A DNA stretch of 54,997 bases from Microbacterium sp. MYb54 (GTDB lineage Bacteria > Actinomycetota > Actinomycetes > Actinomycetales > Microbacteriaceae), in the NCBI RefSeq assembly GCF_002979515.1, contig NZ_PCPA01000023.1, positions 1 to 54,997 of the forward strand, given 5' to 3'. A model generated the notes under the pieces. That model worked only from the letters and a program-made list of their open reading frames with translations. It was not told where the DNA came from and did no database searches. The position numbers and the translations under genes were made by a program. Shown here piece after piece: positions 42,236-50,060 of this stretch (position 1 is its first letter; each line of letters starts with the position of its first letter).

Positions 42236-43036
42236 TCAGACGGCTTCGGCCGCAGCCTGCTCTTCGAACTCCTCGACCTCGCGCTCCCAGGCGTCCTTCG
42301 CCAGGCGATACCAGAGGTAGAACGCGAAGCCGGCGAAGATCGCCCACTCGACCGCGTAGAAGACGTTGAGCCAGTTGACCGGCGAGATCTCATCCGGTGC
42401 GGGAGAAGAGATGTCGGCCAGTCCGGCCGTCGCGGTCGTCGAGGCGAGATACGGACGGTAGACATCGAGCTGCTCGATGTCGTGCCAGCGGCTGAGGAGA
42501 GCTGCAGGCGACATCCGGTCCATCTGGTCCGGGTTCGCATGCGGTGGCACGCGCGGACCCTCGTCGGAGATGATGCGTCCGGAGACGGCCACTTCGGAGC
42601 CGTCGGCACCGGCCTCGAGCTCTTTCACAGCGGCGTCGGCGGTCTTCTGATCGGGAGCCCAGCCGATCGCGACCGCGACCGAGACGCCCTCATCGACCCG
42701 CAGCTGACCGGTGACCCAGTAGCCCTGGACATCGTCGTTGAATCGACTCGACACGACGAGGAAGTCTTCCGGCACCCACGCGCCCGAGGTCTCGACACGC
42801 TGACCGACGAGCGGTTCAGGAAGGTACTCGCCCGGTTCCAAGACCTCCGTCAGCGGCAGCACCTGCTCGGTGGCGCCGGGAGCAGGCGGATCGGTCTCGA
42901 TCGCACGCTCGAGCTGCCACTGGCCGAGCCAGGCGAAAACGCCGGCGACCAGAAGGCAGAGCAGGAGCATCCCGATCCAGCGTCCCCGGAGCATGACCTC
43001 ACGGAGAGTCGGGGGGAACAGAGCAGGATTCGTCAC
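42236..43036 (-). CDS. SURF1-family cytochrome oxidase assembly protein
   Basis: A 266-residue membrane protein of the SURF1 family, which helps build the aa3-type cytochrome c oxidase. Transmembrane helices are near residues 21-38 (GMLLLCLLVAGVFAWLGQWQ) and 225-245 (VFYAVEWAIFAGFAFYLWYR), enclosing a large extracytoplasmic domain, the usual SURF1 layout. GQWQLERA after the first helix is characteristic. The GTG start at 43036 lies 17 bases after the guaB3 stop with no good ribosome binding site; ATG 42994 is an alternative. Confidence 0.85.
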   Translation of the reverse strand: MTNPALFPPTLREVMLRGRWIGMLLLCLLVAGVFAWLGQWQLERAIETDPPAPGATEQVLPLTEVLEPGEYLPEPLVGQRVETSGAWVPEDFLVVSSRFNDDVQGYWVTGQLRVDEGVSVAVAIGWAPDQKTADAAVKELEAGADGSEVAVSGRIISDEGPRVPPHANPDQMDRMSPAALLSRWHDIEQLDVYRPYLASTTATAGLADISSPAPDEISPVNWLNVFYAVEWAIFAGFAFYLWYRLAKDAWEREVEEFEEQAAAEAV

Positions 43037-43053
43037 GGTGAAGCGCAGGACCC

Positions 43054-44175
43054 TTAGGCCTCGTACGGTGCGAGCACGACCTCGACCCGCTGGAACTCCT
43101 TGAGGTCGGAGTATCCGGTGGTCGCCATCGACTTGCGCAGCGCGCCGATGAGGTTCGCGGTGCCGTCGGCGACGGGCGCCGGTCCGTACAGGATCTCCTC
43201 GAGCGTGCCGATGCCGCCGACCTCGACGCGGTGGCCCCGCGGAAGCTTGGGGTGGTGCGCCTCGGGGCCCCAGTGGAAACCACGACCGGGCGCGTCGGTG
43301 GCACGCGCGAGCGCGACGCCGAGCATGACCGCGTCGGCACCCATCGCGAGAGCCTTGACGATGTCGCCGGAGGTGCCGACGCCGCCATCGGCGATCACGT
43401 GCACGTAGCGTCCGCCGGACTCGTCGAGGTAGTCGCGGCGAGCAGCTGCGACATCGGAGACCGCCGTCGCCATCGGCGCGTGGATGCCGAGGGTCGCGCG
43501 GGTCGTGGAGGCTGCTCCCCCGCCGAAGCCGACGAGCACGCCGGCGGCGCCGGTGCGCATCAGGTGGAGGGCAGCGGTGTAGGTCGCGGCACCGCCGACG
43601 ATGACGGGCACGTCGAGGTCGTAGATGAACTTCTTGAGGTTGAGGGGCTCTGCGACGCTCGAGACATGCTCGGCCGACACCGTGGTGCCGCGGATCACGA
43701 ACAGGTCGACGCCCGCCGCAGCGACGGTGTCGTAGAACTCCTGGGTGCGCTGGGGGGTCAGGGAGCCTGCGACCGTGACGCCGGCCTCGCGGACCTCGGC
43801 GAGACGGCGGGTGATGAGCTCGGGCTTGATCGGCTCGGAGTACAGCTCCTGCATCCGCACCGTGGCCTTGGCGTCGTCGAGACCGGCGATCTCCGCCAGC
43901 AGCGGCTCCGGGTTCTCGTAGCGCGTCCACAGACCCTCGAGGTCGAGCACACCGAGTCCGCCGAGCTGCCCGAGCATGATCGCGGTCTGCGGGCTCACGA
44001 CCGAGTCCATCGGTGCACCGAGCACCGGGATCTCGAAGCCGAAGGCGTCGATCGTCCAGGCGGTCGACACGTCCTCCGGGTTGCGCGTGCGCCGCGAAGG
44101 CACCACCGCGATGTCATCGAACGTGTACGCGCGACGTGCACGCTTTCCTCGGCCGAGCTCGATCTCCATGGTCAC
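43054..44175 (-). CDS. guaB3: GuaB3-type IMP dehydrogenase paralogue
   Basis: A 373-residue TIM-barrel protein of the IMPDH/GMP reductase family without CBS domains. YTFDDIAVVPSRRTR, PVLGAPMDSVV and HVIADGGVGTSGDIVKALAM match the family. The catalytic loop reads GGGAASTTR (about 218-226), so the usual IMPDH cysteine is S223. Such actinobacterial paralogues are called GuaB3 and their activity is unresolved. The start is GTG 44175, 6 bases after a TAGGCT box, so it is predicted leaderless; ATG 44169 is a second choice. SURF1 follows. Confidence 0.9.
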   Translation of the reverse strand: MTMEIELGRGKRARRAYTFDDIAVVPSRRTRNPEDVSTAWTIDAFGFEIPVLGAPMDSVVSPQTAIMLGQLGGLGVLDLEGLWTRYENPEPLLAEIAGLDDAKATVRMQELYSEPIKPELITRRLAEVREAGVTVAGSLTPQRTQEFYDTVAAAGVDLFVIRGTTVSAEHVSSVAEPLNLKKFIYDLDVPVIVGGAATYTAALHLMRTGAAGVLVGFGGGAASTTRATLGIHAPMATAVSDVAAARRDYLDESGGRYVHVIADGGVGTSGDIVKALAMGADAVMLGVALARATDAPGRGFHWGPEAHHPKLPRGHRVEVGGIGTLEEILYGPAPVADGTANLIGALRKSMATTGYSDLKEFQRVEVVLAPYEA

Positions 44176-44181
44176 CCCACC

Positions 44182-44187
44182 AGCCTA
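44182..44187 (-). promoter_or_regulatory. -10 box of leaderless guaB3
   Basis: TAGGCT with 6 bases to GTG 44175, which favours the GTG over ATG 44169. Confidence 0.55.
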
Positions 44188-44242
44188 CCCGGCGGCCGGG
44201 CGCACCCGTGCTGGGAGACTGGAGGCGAGACCGGGAGGCTGC

Positions 44243-45328
44243 ATGAGCACCGAGACAGTCGACATCGTCGTGGTGGGCGGTGGTGTCATGGGTTTGGCGA
44301 CTGCCTGGGAGCTGGTGCGCCGGGGCCTGCGTCCCCTCGTGCTGGAGCGCTTCGCCCGCGGCCACCACGAAGGCGCATCTCACGGAGCGACGCGCAACTT
44401 CAACAACGCGTACGACGAGGAGCACTATCTCGACCTGCTGGTGCGCGCCCGCGACGGGTGGGATGCGCTCGGAGAGGTCGACGGCGAACCACTGCTGCGC
44501 CTGCACGGGCTCGTCACGCACGGAGTTCTCGACATCGCCGCCGTGCACACGGGGCTCGCTGTCCGCGGCATCCCGTCCACGATCCTCTCCCCCGCCGAAG
44601 CCGGCACCCGGTGGCCGGGCATGCGGTTCGACGGCGACGTACTGTGGTCCTCCGACGCCGGAGTCGTGCGCGCGGCGGAGACGTTGCGCGAGCTCGAACG
44701 GCGGATCGTCGTCGGAGGCAGCGAGGTGCGCTGGAACACACCGGTCGCGCACATCGGCGAGAGTCCGGATGGCGCTGTGCTCGCTCTCGCCGACGGCACT
44801 CGACTCCGCGCGGAGACCGTCGTCGTGACCGCCGGCGCATGGACGGGGAAGCTCCTCGCCCGACTCGGACTGCCACGGCTCACCGTCACCGAAGAGACAC
44901 CGGCGCACTTCCGGCCGTCGACGGATGCGCCGTGGCCGTCGTTCAACCACTACGTCGACACTGCGGCATACCCCGCGACCGTCTACGGCATGCCCACACC
45001 GGGCGAGGGCGTGAAGGTGGGATTCCACCGCGTGGGCGACGAGATCGACCCGGACGCCCGCCCGCACCTGCCCACGCACGAGCGAGCGCTGGCGGACTAC
45101 GTACGGGAGTGGATGCCGGGCCTCGACCCCGCATCAGCCGCGCCGATCAGCTGCACGTACACCTCGACCGACGACGGAACGTTCGTGCTCGATCGCCGCG
45201 GCCGGGTCGTGGTGGGCGCGGGGTTCTCCGGCCACGGTTTCAAGTTCGCACCGGGTGTCGGCGGGGTCCTCGCCGACCTCGCGATCGACCCCGCCGCCCG
45301 CGCCGCCGCGCCCTTCCGGCTGCCCTGA
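44243..45328 (+). CDS. FAD-dependent amine oxidase, monomeric sarcosine oxidase-like (DAO family)
   Basis: A 361-residue DAO-family flavoprotein. The N-terminal dinucleotide motif is DIVVVGGGVMGLATAWELVR (about 7-26). SHGATRNFNNAYDEEHYLDL and the C-terminal GAGFSGHGFKFAPGVGGVLA are typical of monomeric sarcosine oxidase and N-methyl-tryptophan oxidase. It would oxidise an N-methyl amino acid with release of formaldehyde and peroxide. GGGAGG lies 4 bases before ATG 44243. It is divergent from guaB3. The covalent-FAD cysteine expected in sarcosine oxidase near the C-terminus is not evident, so the substrate is uncertain. Confidence 0.87.
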   Translation: MSTETVDIVVVGGGVMGLATAWELVRRGLRPLVLERFARGHHEGASHGATRNFNNAYDEEHYLDLLVRARDGWDALGEVDGEPLLRLHGLVTHGVLDIAAVHTGLAVRGIPSTILSPAEAGTRWPGMRFDGDVLWSSDAGVVRAAETLRELERRIVVGGSEVRWNTPVAHIGESPDGAVLALADGTRLRAETVVVTAGAWTGKLLARLGLPRLTVTEETPAHFRPSTDAPWPSFNHYVDTAAYPATVYGMPTPGEGVKVGFHRVGDEIDPDARPHLPTHERALADYVREWMPGLDPASAAPISCTYTSTDDGTFVLDRRGRVVVGAGFSGHGFKFAPGVGGVLADLAIDPAARAAAPFRLP

Positions 45329-45339
45329 ACCCGCACCGC

Positions 45340-47028
45340 TCAGCGGGCGCGGGCCACGCGCTTCTCGTCCCACACCGGAGCATCGGACTCGTAGACCTCG
45401 CCGTCGGCGCCGAACACCAGGAACCGGTCGAACGACCGGGCGAACCAGCGGTCGTGGGTGACCGCGAGCACGGTCCCCTCGAATCGCGCCAACGCCTGTT
45501 CGAGGGCTTCGGCCGACTCCAGGTCGAGGTTGTCCGTCGGCTCGTCCAGCAGCAGCAGCGTCGCCCCCGAGAGCTCCAACAGCAGCACCTGGAACCGCGC
45601 CTGCTGCCCGCCCGAGAGCGAGTCGAACGTCTGCTGGGCCTGGCGCACGAGTCCGTAGCGGTCGAGCGCCGAACTCGCGGCGTCCCGCGGCATCCCGGCG
45701 CGGCGGTCGTCGCCGCGGTGCAGGATTTCCAGCAGTGTGCGTCCGACGAACTCCGGATGCGCATGCGTCTGCGCGAAGAGCCCGGGTACGACGCGCGCTC
45801 CGAGGGTCGCGGTGCCGGTGTGCTCCACCGCGCTCAACTTCTCCCCGGTCGATGTGACGTGACCGAGCGTGGAGTCAGGATCGCTGCCGCCGCGCGCGAG
45901 CAGCCGCAGGAAATGCGACTTGCCCGATCCGTTCGACCCGAGCACCGCGACCCGGTCGCCGTACCAGACCTCCGCGTCGAACGGACGCATGAGGCCGATC
46001 AGTTCGAGCCGCTGCGCCACCACTGCGCGCTTGCCGGTACGTGCGCCGCGCAGACGCATGTCGAAGTCCTGCGACGGCGGACGCTCCTCCGGTGGTCCCG
46101 CCTCCTCGAACTTGCGCAGACGGGTCTGCGCCGCCTGATACCGCGACGCGAAGCCGTCGTTCGCCGAGGCCTTCACCTTGAGGTTCGCGACGAGGGTGAG
46201 CAGCTTCTCGTGCTGCTCATCCCAACGCCTGCGCAACTCGTCGAGCCGATCCATCCGGTCGGTCCTCGCCTGCTGATACGTCGAGAACCCGCCACCGTGC
46301 ACCCAGGCCGTGGCTCCGGCCCCACCGGGTTCGAGCGTTATCAGCCGATCTACCGCACGCGCGAGCAGTTCACGGTCGTGCGACACCAGCAGCACGGTCT
46401 TCGGCGTCTGGCGCAGCTGCTCTTCGAGCCACCGTTTGGTCGGCACATCGAGGTAGTTGTCCGGCTCGTCCAGCAGCAGCACCTCGTCGGGGCCGCGCAG
46501 CAGCGCCTCGAGCGCGAGCCGCTTCTGTTCCCCGCCGGAGAGGGTCGTGAGCTCGCGATACCTCGCACGTTCGAAGGGCAGCCCGAGCGCCGCGACCGTG
46601 CACTGGTCCCAGACGGTCTCGTGCTCGTAGCCGCCCGCGTCCGCATACTCGGCGAGCGCCGACGCGTAGGCCATCTGCGTGTCATGCTCATCGCGTTCGA
46701 TCAGAGCGTTCTCGGCTGCCTCGAGCGCTTCGGCCGCCGTGCGGATGCGTGCGGGGGCGACGCGCGCCAGCAGCTGGTGCACGGTCTCGCCTGCTTCGCC
46801 ATGGCCGACGAACTGGTCCATGACGCCGAGCCCGCCGTCGATCGTCACGACGCCGTCGTCCGCGGCTTGATCGCCGCGGATGATCCGCAGGAGGGTCGTC
46901 TTGCCCGCTCCGTTCGGACCGATCAGCGCACTGGTCGAGCCGGCGCCGACTCTGAATGTCGCCTCATCGAGAAGAGGTCTGCCGTCTGGGAGCGTCAGTG
47001 AGACGCTGGAGACATCGATATAGCCCAC
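45340..47028 (-). CDS. ABC-F family ATPase (ribosome-associated type)
   Basis: A 562-residue protein with two ATP-binding domains and no membrane segments, the ABC-F layout. Walker A sites are ALIGPNGAGKTTLLRIIRG (about 34-52) and AVLGSNGSGKSHFLRLLARG; signatures are LSGGEQKRLALEALLRGP and LSGGQQARFQVLLLELSG; the inter-domain linker is highly charged. Such proteins act on the ribosome in translation or antibiotic protection. The start GTG 47028 is the family-like one, although its ribosome binding site (AAGGA) is 12 bases away. It is convergent with the DAO-family gene, 11 bases apart. Confidence 0.9.
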   Translation of the reverse strand: MGYIDVSSVSLTLPDGRPLLDEATFRVGAGSTSALIGPNGAGKTTLLRIIRGDQAADDGVVTIDGGLGVMDQFVGHGEAGETVHQLLARVAPARIRTAAEALEAAENALIERDEHDTQMAYASALAEYADAGGYEHETVWDQCTVAALGLPFERARYRELTTLSGGEQKRLALEALLRGPDEVLLLDEPDNYLDVPTKRWLEEQLRQTPKTVLLVSHDRELLARAVDRLITLEPGGAGATAWVHGGGFSTYQQARTDRMDRLDELRRRWDEQHEKLLTLVANLKVKASANDGFASRYQAAQTRLRKFEEAGPPEERPPSQDFDMRLRGARTGKRAVVAQRLELIGLMRPFDAEVWYGDRVAVLGSNGSGKSHFLRLLARGGSDPDSTLGHVTSTGEKLSAVEHTGTATLGARVVPGLFAQTHAHPEFVGRTLLEILHRGDDRRAGMPRDAASSALDRYGLVRQAQQTFDSLSGGQQARFQVLLLELSGATLLLLDEPTDNLDLESAEALEQALARFEGTVLAVTHDRWFARSFDRFLVFGADGEVYESDAPVWDEKRVARAR

Positions 47029-47105
47029 GGTGCGTGGCCGTCCTTCCGCCCGCGCATGCCGAGCCGACCAGGATATCAGGTTGAGCCACGATGCTCCGAC
47101 TCTGC

Positions 47106-47657
47106 TCAGGCGAGAGCGCTCGCTGTCGGCACGGGTGCTGCGAAGAGGTCGAGAACGGGACAGTGCGCGTCGACGACCGCGCGCAGGTTCTCGTACTGCT
47201 CCGCGCTGTCAGGGCCCGTGATGTCGACCGATACCCGCACGTCGTGGAATCCGGCGCGCCCCGACTCATCGATGCCGAAGAGCTTCCGCACATCCAGGTC
47301 TCCCTCTGCCGTGATCTCGATCTCGTCGATCGTGAGCCCGAGGGCCTGGGCATAGAGCCGGTAGACGACCACCTGACAGGAGACGAGCGCACCCAGTGCG
47401 TACTCGACCGGGCTCGCCGCCACGTCGTCGCCGGCGAGCGCACCGGGCTCGTCGACGAGGAAGCGGTGCTTGCCCGCGCGGATCTCGGTGGCGACCGATC
47501 CGATGCCGCGGCCGCTGACCCGATACGTGAGCTGGGCGTTCGCGTCGTCCGCCGCGATCCTCTCGTTCCACGCGGCGCCGGCGTCGGTGAGTCGCTGCGT
47601 GCGCTCGACAGGGGTGACATCGGCGATGCCGGCGAGCTGGTCCTGGAGAAGAGTCAT
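47106..47657 (-). CDS. OsmC/Ohr-family protein
   Basis: A 183-residue OsmC-like protein, a family of thiol peroxidases for organic hydroperoxides. Two cysteines fit the reactive pair: one in YALGALVSCQVVVYRLYAQ (about 91-109) and one in AHCPVLDLFAAPV near the C-terminus. I start it at ATG 47657 because a TACCGT box lies 6 bases upstream; a longer frame exists but adds an unlikely leader. It lies between the ABC-F gene and the kinase operon, on the same strand. Confidence 0.85.
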   Translation of the reverse strand: MTLLQDQLAGIADVTPVERTQRLTDAGAAWNERIAADDANAQLTYRVSGRGIGSVATEIRAGKHRFLVDEPGALAGDDVAASPVEYALGALVSCQVVVYRLYAQALGLTIDEIEITAEGDLDVRKLFGIDESGRAGFHDVRVSVDITGPDSAEQYENLRAVVDAHCPVLDLFAAPVPTASALA

Positions 47658-47663
47658 GGCCCG

Positions 47664-47669
47664 ACGGTA
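47664..47669 (-). promoter_or_regulatory. -10 box of the leaderless osmC-like gene
   Basis: TACCGT with 6 bases to ATG 47657, which separates this gene from the kinase operon upstream. Confidence 0.55.
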
Positions 47670-47770
47670 GCGAGCGTCTCCAGCGAACAGCCCGCCGCAC
47701 GTCACGGGGCTTCACGGGCGGACACAGGGCGTCACGATCTCCGGATGGCCCCGGCGCCACCGGGTCGCGG

Positions 47771-49576
47771 TCAGTCGGCGCGGCTCAGGCTCATCAGCAC
47801 CTCGGTGCGCGGCGCCGCTGGCAGGACGAAACGGAACTCCGTGCCCACGCCCTCCTGGCTGGTCACTTCCATCGTGCCGCCGTGCGCCAGGACGATGGCT
47901 CTGGTGATCGTGAGCCCGAGCCCCACGCCCGGGACCGCGTTGCGCGTCGCGGTCGACGCGCGGAAGAAGCGGGTGAACAGCATCCCCTGCTCGTCTTCGG
48001 GGATCCCGACGCCCGTATCCGAGATGAAGAACTCGACGCCGCCGTCGACCTGCCGCACTCCGGCCGTGACCTTCCCCCCTCGAGGGGTGAACTTGATGGC
48101 GTTGGAGAGCAGGTTGTCGATGGCCTGCCCGACCCTGCCGGCGTCGACGAAGACGGGTACTGCGTCCACGCCCACCTCTGCGATCAGCTCGATCCCCTCT
48201 CGCTGCGCGTGCGGTCCGGCCGACCTCGCGGCAGAGCGGACCAGCTCCGCCACGTCGGCCTCCTCGCGCTCCAGCGGGAACCGTCCGGACTCGACCTGAG
48301 CGGTGAACAGCAGATCGCCCACGAGGTTGAGCAGACGCTGCGCGTTGCGCTCGATGATCCCGACGAACTCCTGCTGGTCGTCGGTGAGAGGTTGCCCCGG
48401 ATCGTTCTGGAGCAGATCCAGGAAGCCGATGATGGCGCTGAGAGGCGTGCGGAGCTCGTGCGAGATCATCCCGACGAACTCGTCCTTCATCCGCGCCACC
48501 TCGACGGCCCTGGTCTCATCCGTGAGCACGAACAGGTATCCCTGCTGCGCCCCTGCGCCGTCCTTGTGCGGAGTGACCGTCACGCGGGCCGGAACCGTGG
48601 TCCCTCCCGTCGTGATCACATCGATGTCGCCGTCGACCGTCGCGCCGGCATCGGCCTGCGCGAACAGCGCCTTGATCCCCGGCGAGAGCTCGGTGTAGCC
48701 CGGAGGGAGCCCTGGCATGAGCTGCGGGGGCTCGGCGTTGTCCGCGGCCAGCATCGAGAGGACGGCGGTCGAGAAGAAGCGATCGATGCGCACGCCCTTG
48801 AGCGCTTCGTCGACGGGGAGTCCGAGCAGCCGCACTGCTCCGGGGTTCCACGCGGTCACGGTGCCGCTGCAATCCGTCGCGATCACCGCCTGCGCCGTGA
48901 TCGATGACCACAGGCTCTCGAACGAGTCCAGCAGTTCGCGGTACTGGCGCTCCTTGTCACGCAGCTGCACGATCATGGCGACGTTCTCCGAAAGCGCCCT
49001 GGTGCGTTCGGCCACCAGCTCCTCCGCCTGTTCGACGCGCATGCGCTGCTGCCGGGAGAGCTGGTTGATGACTGCTGCCACCGCCGAGAACACCAGCGGA
49101 CCCACGACGCCCCGCAGCCACTCGACCGAGGTCTCGGGAGGATCGGTGAAGTACGGCATCAGCAGCGCGATCGAGGTCAGCCCGCCGACGACGAAGACCC
49201 AGCGGATGCCGGGAGCGGCAGCCAACCAGACCACGGGCAGGAGAACGAGCGACGAGAAGAGGGAGGTGGCGCCGCCGGTGCCGGTGCGGAACAGACCGAG
49301 GCCGACGATGTCGACGATGGGGATGAGCAGCACGGCCCAGCCGTCGTGCACCCCGCGCGCCGTGAGCACGGCGGCGAACGCGGTGGCGACGAGGACGACG
49401 GCGATTCCCGCCACCGCCGGCACGACGTGCGTCATCGGAAGGTCGGGGACCCACCAGGTAAGGATCGCCGCGATGACAGTCGCGACGACCGTCGGGGCCT
49501 GCTTGAGCAGCGGGCTCGGGCTGTCGAAGACCTGATACCAGCGGGTCTCCGCACGGTCGAGCGGCGTCGCCCTCAT
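47771..49576 (-). CDS. Membrane PAS histidine kinase
   Basis: A 601-residue sensor kinase. Six hydrophobic segments (about 28-165) form a membrane sensor of unknown stimulus. A coiled stretch (about 175-215) and a PAS domain (about 220-355) follow. The H-box is MISHELRTPLSAIIGF with phosphoacceptor H373, the N-box is AIDNLLSNAIKFTPRGG, and the G-boxes are ISDTGVGIPEDEQG and GVGLGLTITRAI. The ATG overlaps the stop of the receiver gene by 4 bases. It is the last gene of the seven-gene operon, and the likely phosphate source for both receivers in it. Confidence 0.94.
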   Translation of the reverse strand: MRATPLDRAETRWYQVFDSPSPLLKQAPTVVATVIAAILTWWVPDLPMTHVVPAVAGIAVVLVATAFAAVLTARGVHDGWAVLLIPIVDIVGLGLFRTGTGGATSLFSSLVLLPVVWLAAAPGIRWVFVVGGLTSIALLMPYFTDPPETSVEWLRGVVGPLVFSAVAAVINQLSRQQRMRVEQAEELVAERTRALSENVAMIVQLRDKERQYRELLDSFESLWSSITAQAVIATDCSGTVTAWNPGAVRLLGLPVDEALKGVRIDRFFSTAVLSMLAADNAEPPQLMPGLPPGYTELSPGIKALFAQADAGATVDGDIDVITTGGTTVPARVTVTPHKDGAGAQQGYLFVLTDETRAVEVARMKDEFVGMISHELRTPLSAIIGFLDLLQNDPGQPLTDDQQEFVGIIERNAQRLLNLVGDLLFTAQVESGRFPLEREEADVAELVRSAARSAGPHAQREGIELIAEVGVDAVPVFVDAGRVGQAIDNLLSNAIKFTPRGGKVTAGVRQVDGGVEFFISDTGVGIPEDEQGMLFTRFFRASTATRNAVPGVGLGLTITRAIVLAHGGTMEVTSQEGVGTEFRFVLPAAPRTEVLMSLSRAD

Positions 49577-49920
49577 CGCCGTACCCGACCGACGATGGCG
49601 TGCAGGTCCGAGCCCGTGATCGGCTTCGGCAATGCGGCATCGGCGGGTGGGTAGTCGGCCGCGTCGAGCACCGAGCTGATCACGAGGAAGCAGTCGGGGA
49701 ACCGCTCCTGCACCAGACGCGCACATTCCTGCCCTGAGATGCCGGGGAGGAGGAGATCGAGCACCGCGAGAGCAGGGTCGATGTCGGGGAACGCCGCGAT
49801 CGCCGACTCGGCGTCCGGCGCGATGAACACATCGAAGCCCTCGCGGTCGAGATAGCGGCGCAGCAGCGCCGCCTGGTCGGGGGCGTCTTCGACGACCAGG
49901 GCCAACGGCCTCCCGGTCAT
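49573..49920 (-). CDS. Receiver-only response regulator
   Basis: A 115-residue CheY-like receiver with no output domain. The acidic pair is E11-D12, the phosphoacceptor D55 (AVLDLLLPGISG) and the lysine K99 (ALPKPI). With no effector it must act through protein contact or as a phosphate shuttle or sink. Its ATG overlaps the stop of the 47-residue membrane gene upstream, and its stop overlaps the kinase start, so stoichiometric coupling with both is likely. Confidence 0.92.
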   Translation of the reverse strand: MTGRPLALVVEDAPDQAALLRRYLDREGFDVFIAPDAESAIAAFPDIDPALAVLDLLLPGISGQECARLVQERFPDCFLVISSVLDAADYPPADAALPKPITGSDLHAIVGRVRR

Positions 49921-50060
49921 CGCAGGAACAGCTCTCGCACGACGACCACGATGACGACGACCGCGAGAGCGAGGAGCGCTTGCGGGATCAGTCGCCGCTC
50001 TCGGCGGCCGTCCGCGGCGATCTCCTCCACCTCGGCGTCGTGTGACGGTGCTGCGGTCAT
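49917..50060 (-). CDS. 47-residue single-span membrane microprotein
   Basis: A short frame that most gene callers would miss. It encodes a polar, acidic then Arg-rich N-terminus (about 1-23), one hydrophobic helix (about 24-41, containing ALLALAVVVIVVVV) and a short RELFLR end. Its ATG overlaps the stop of the GT2 gene and its TGA overlaps the ATG of the receiver gene, both by 4 bases (ATGA). The chain of overlaps and the membrane helix argue that it is a real gene. It might be a small subunit or adaptor of the glycosyltransferase or kinase. The function is unknown. Confidence 0.75.
   Translation of the reverse strand: MTAAPSHDAEVEEIAADGRRERRLIPQALLALAVVVIVVVVRELFLR

Noticed and set aside
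37281..42320. A very long open frame on the plus strand, antisense to the secreted nuclease gene
   Set aside because: The translation is Arg/Val/Asp-rich with no domain, and lies opposite a clearly coding gene with signal peptide and enzyme motifs. High-GC coding DNA often leaves such frames open.
44169..44169. ATG 44169 as the guaB3 start
   Set aside because: Possible, but GTG 44175 stands exactly 6 bases from a TAGGCT box as in other leaderless genes here; kept as alternative only.
47750..47764. Short CCCGG/CCGGG hairpin after the kinase gene as a terminator
   Set aside because: Only five pairs and no T-tract; too weak in DNA of this GC content.
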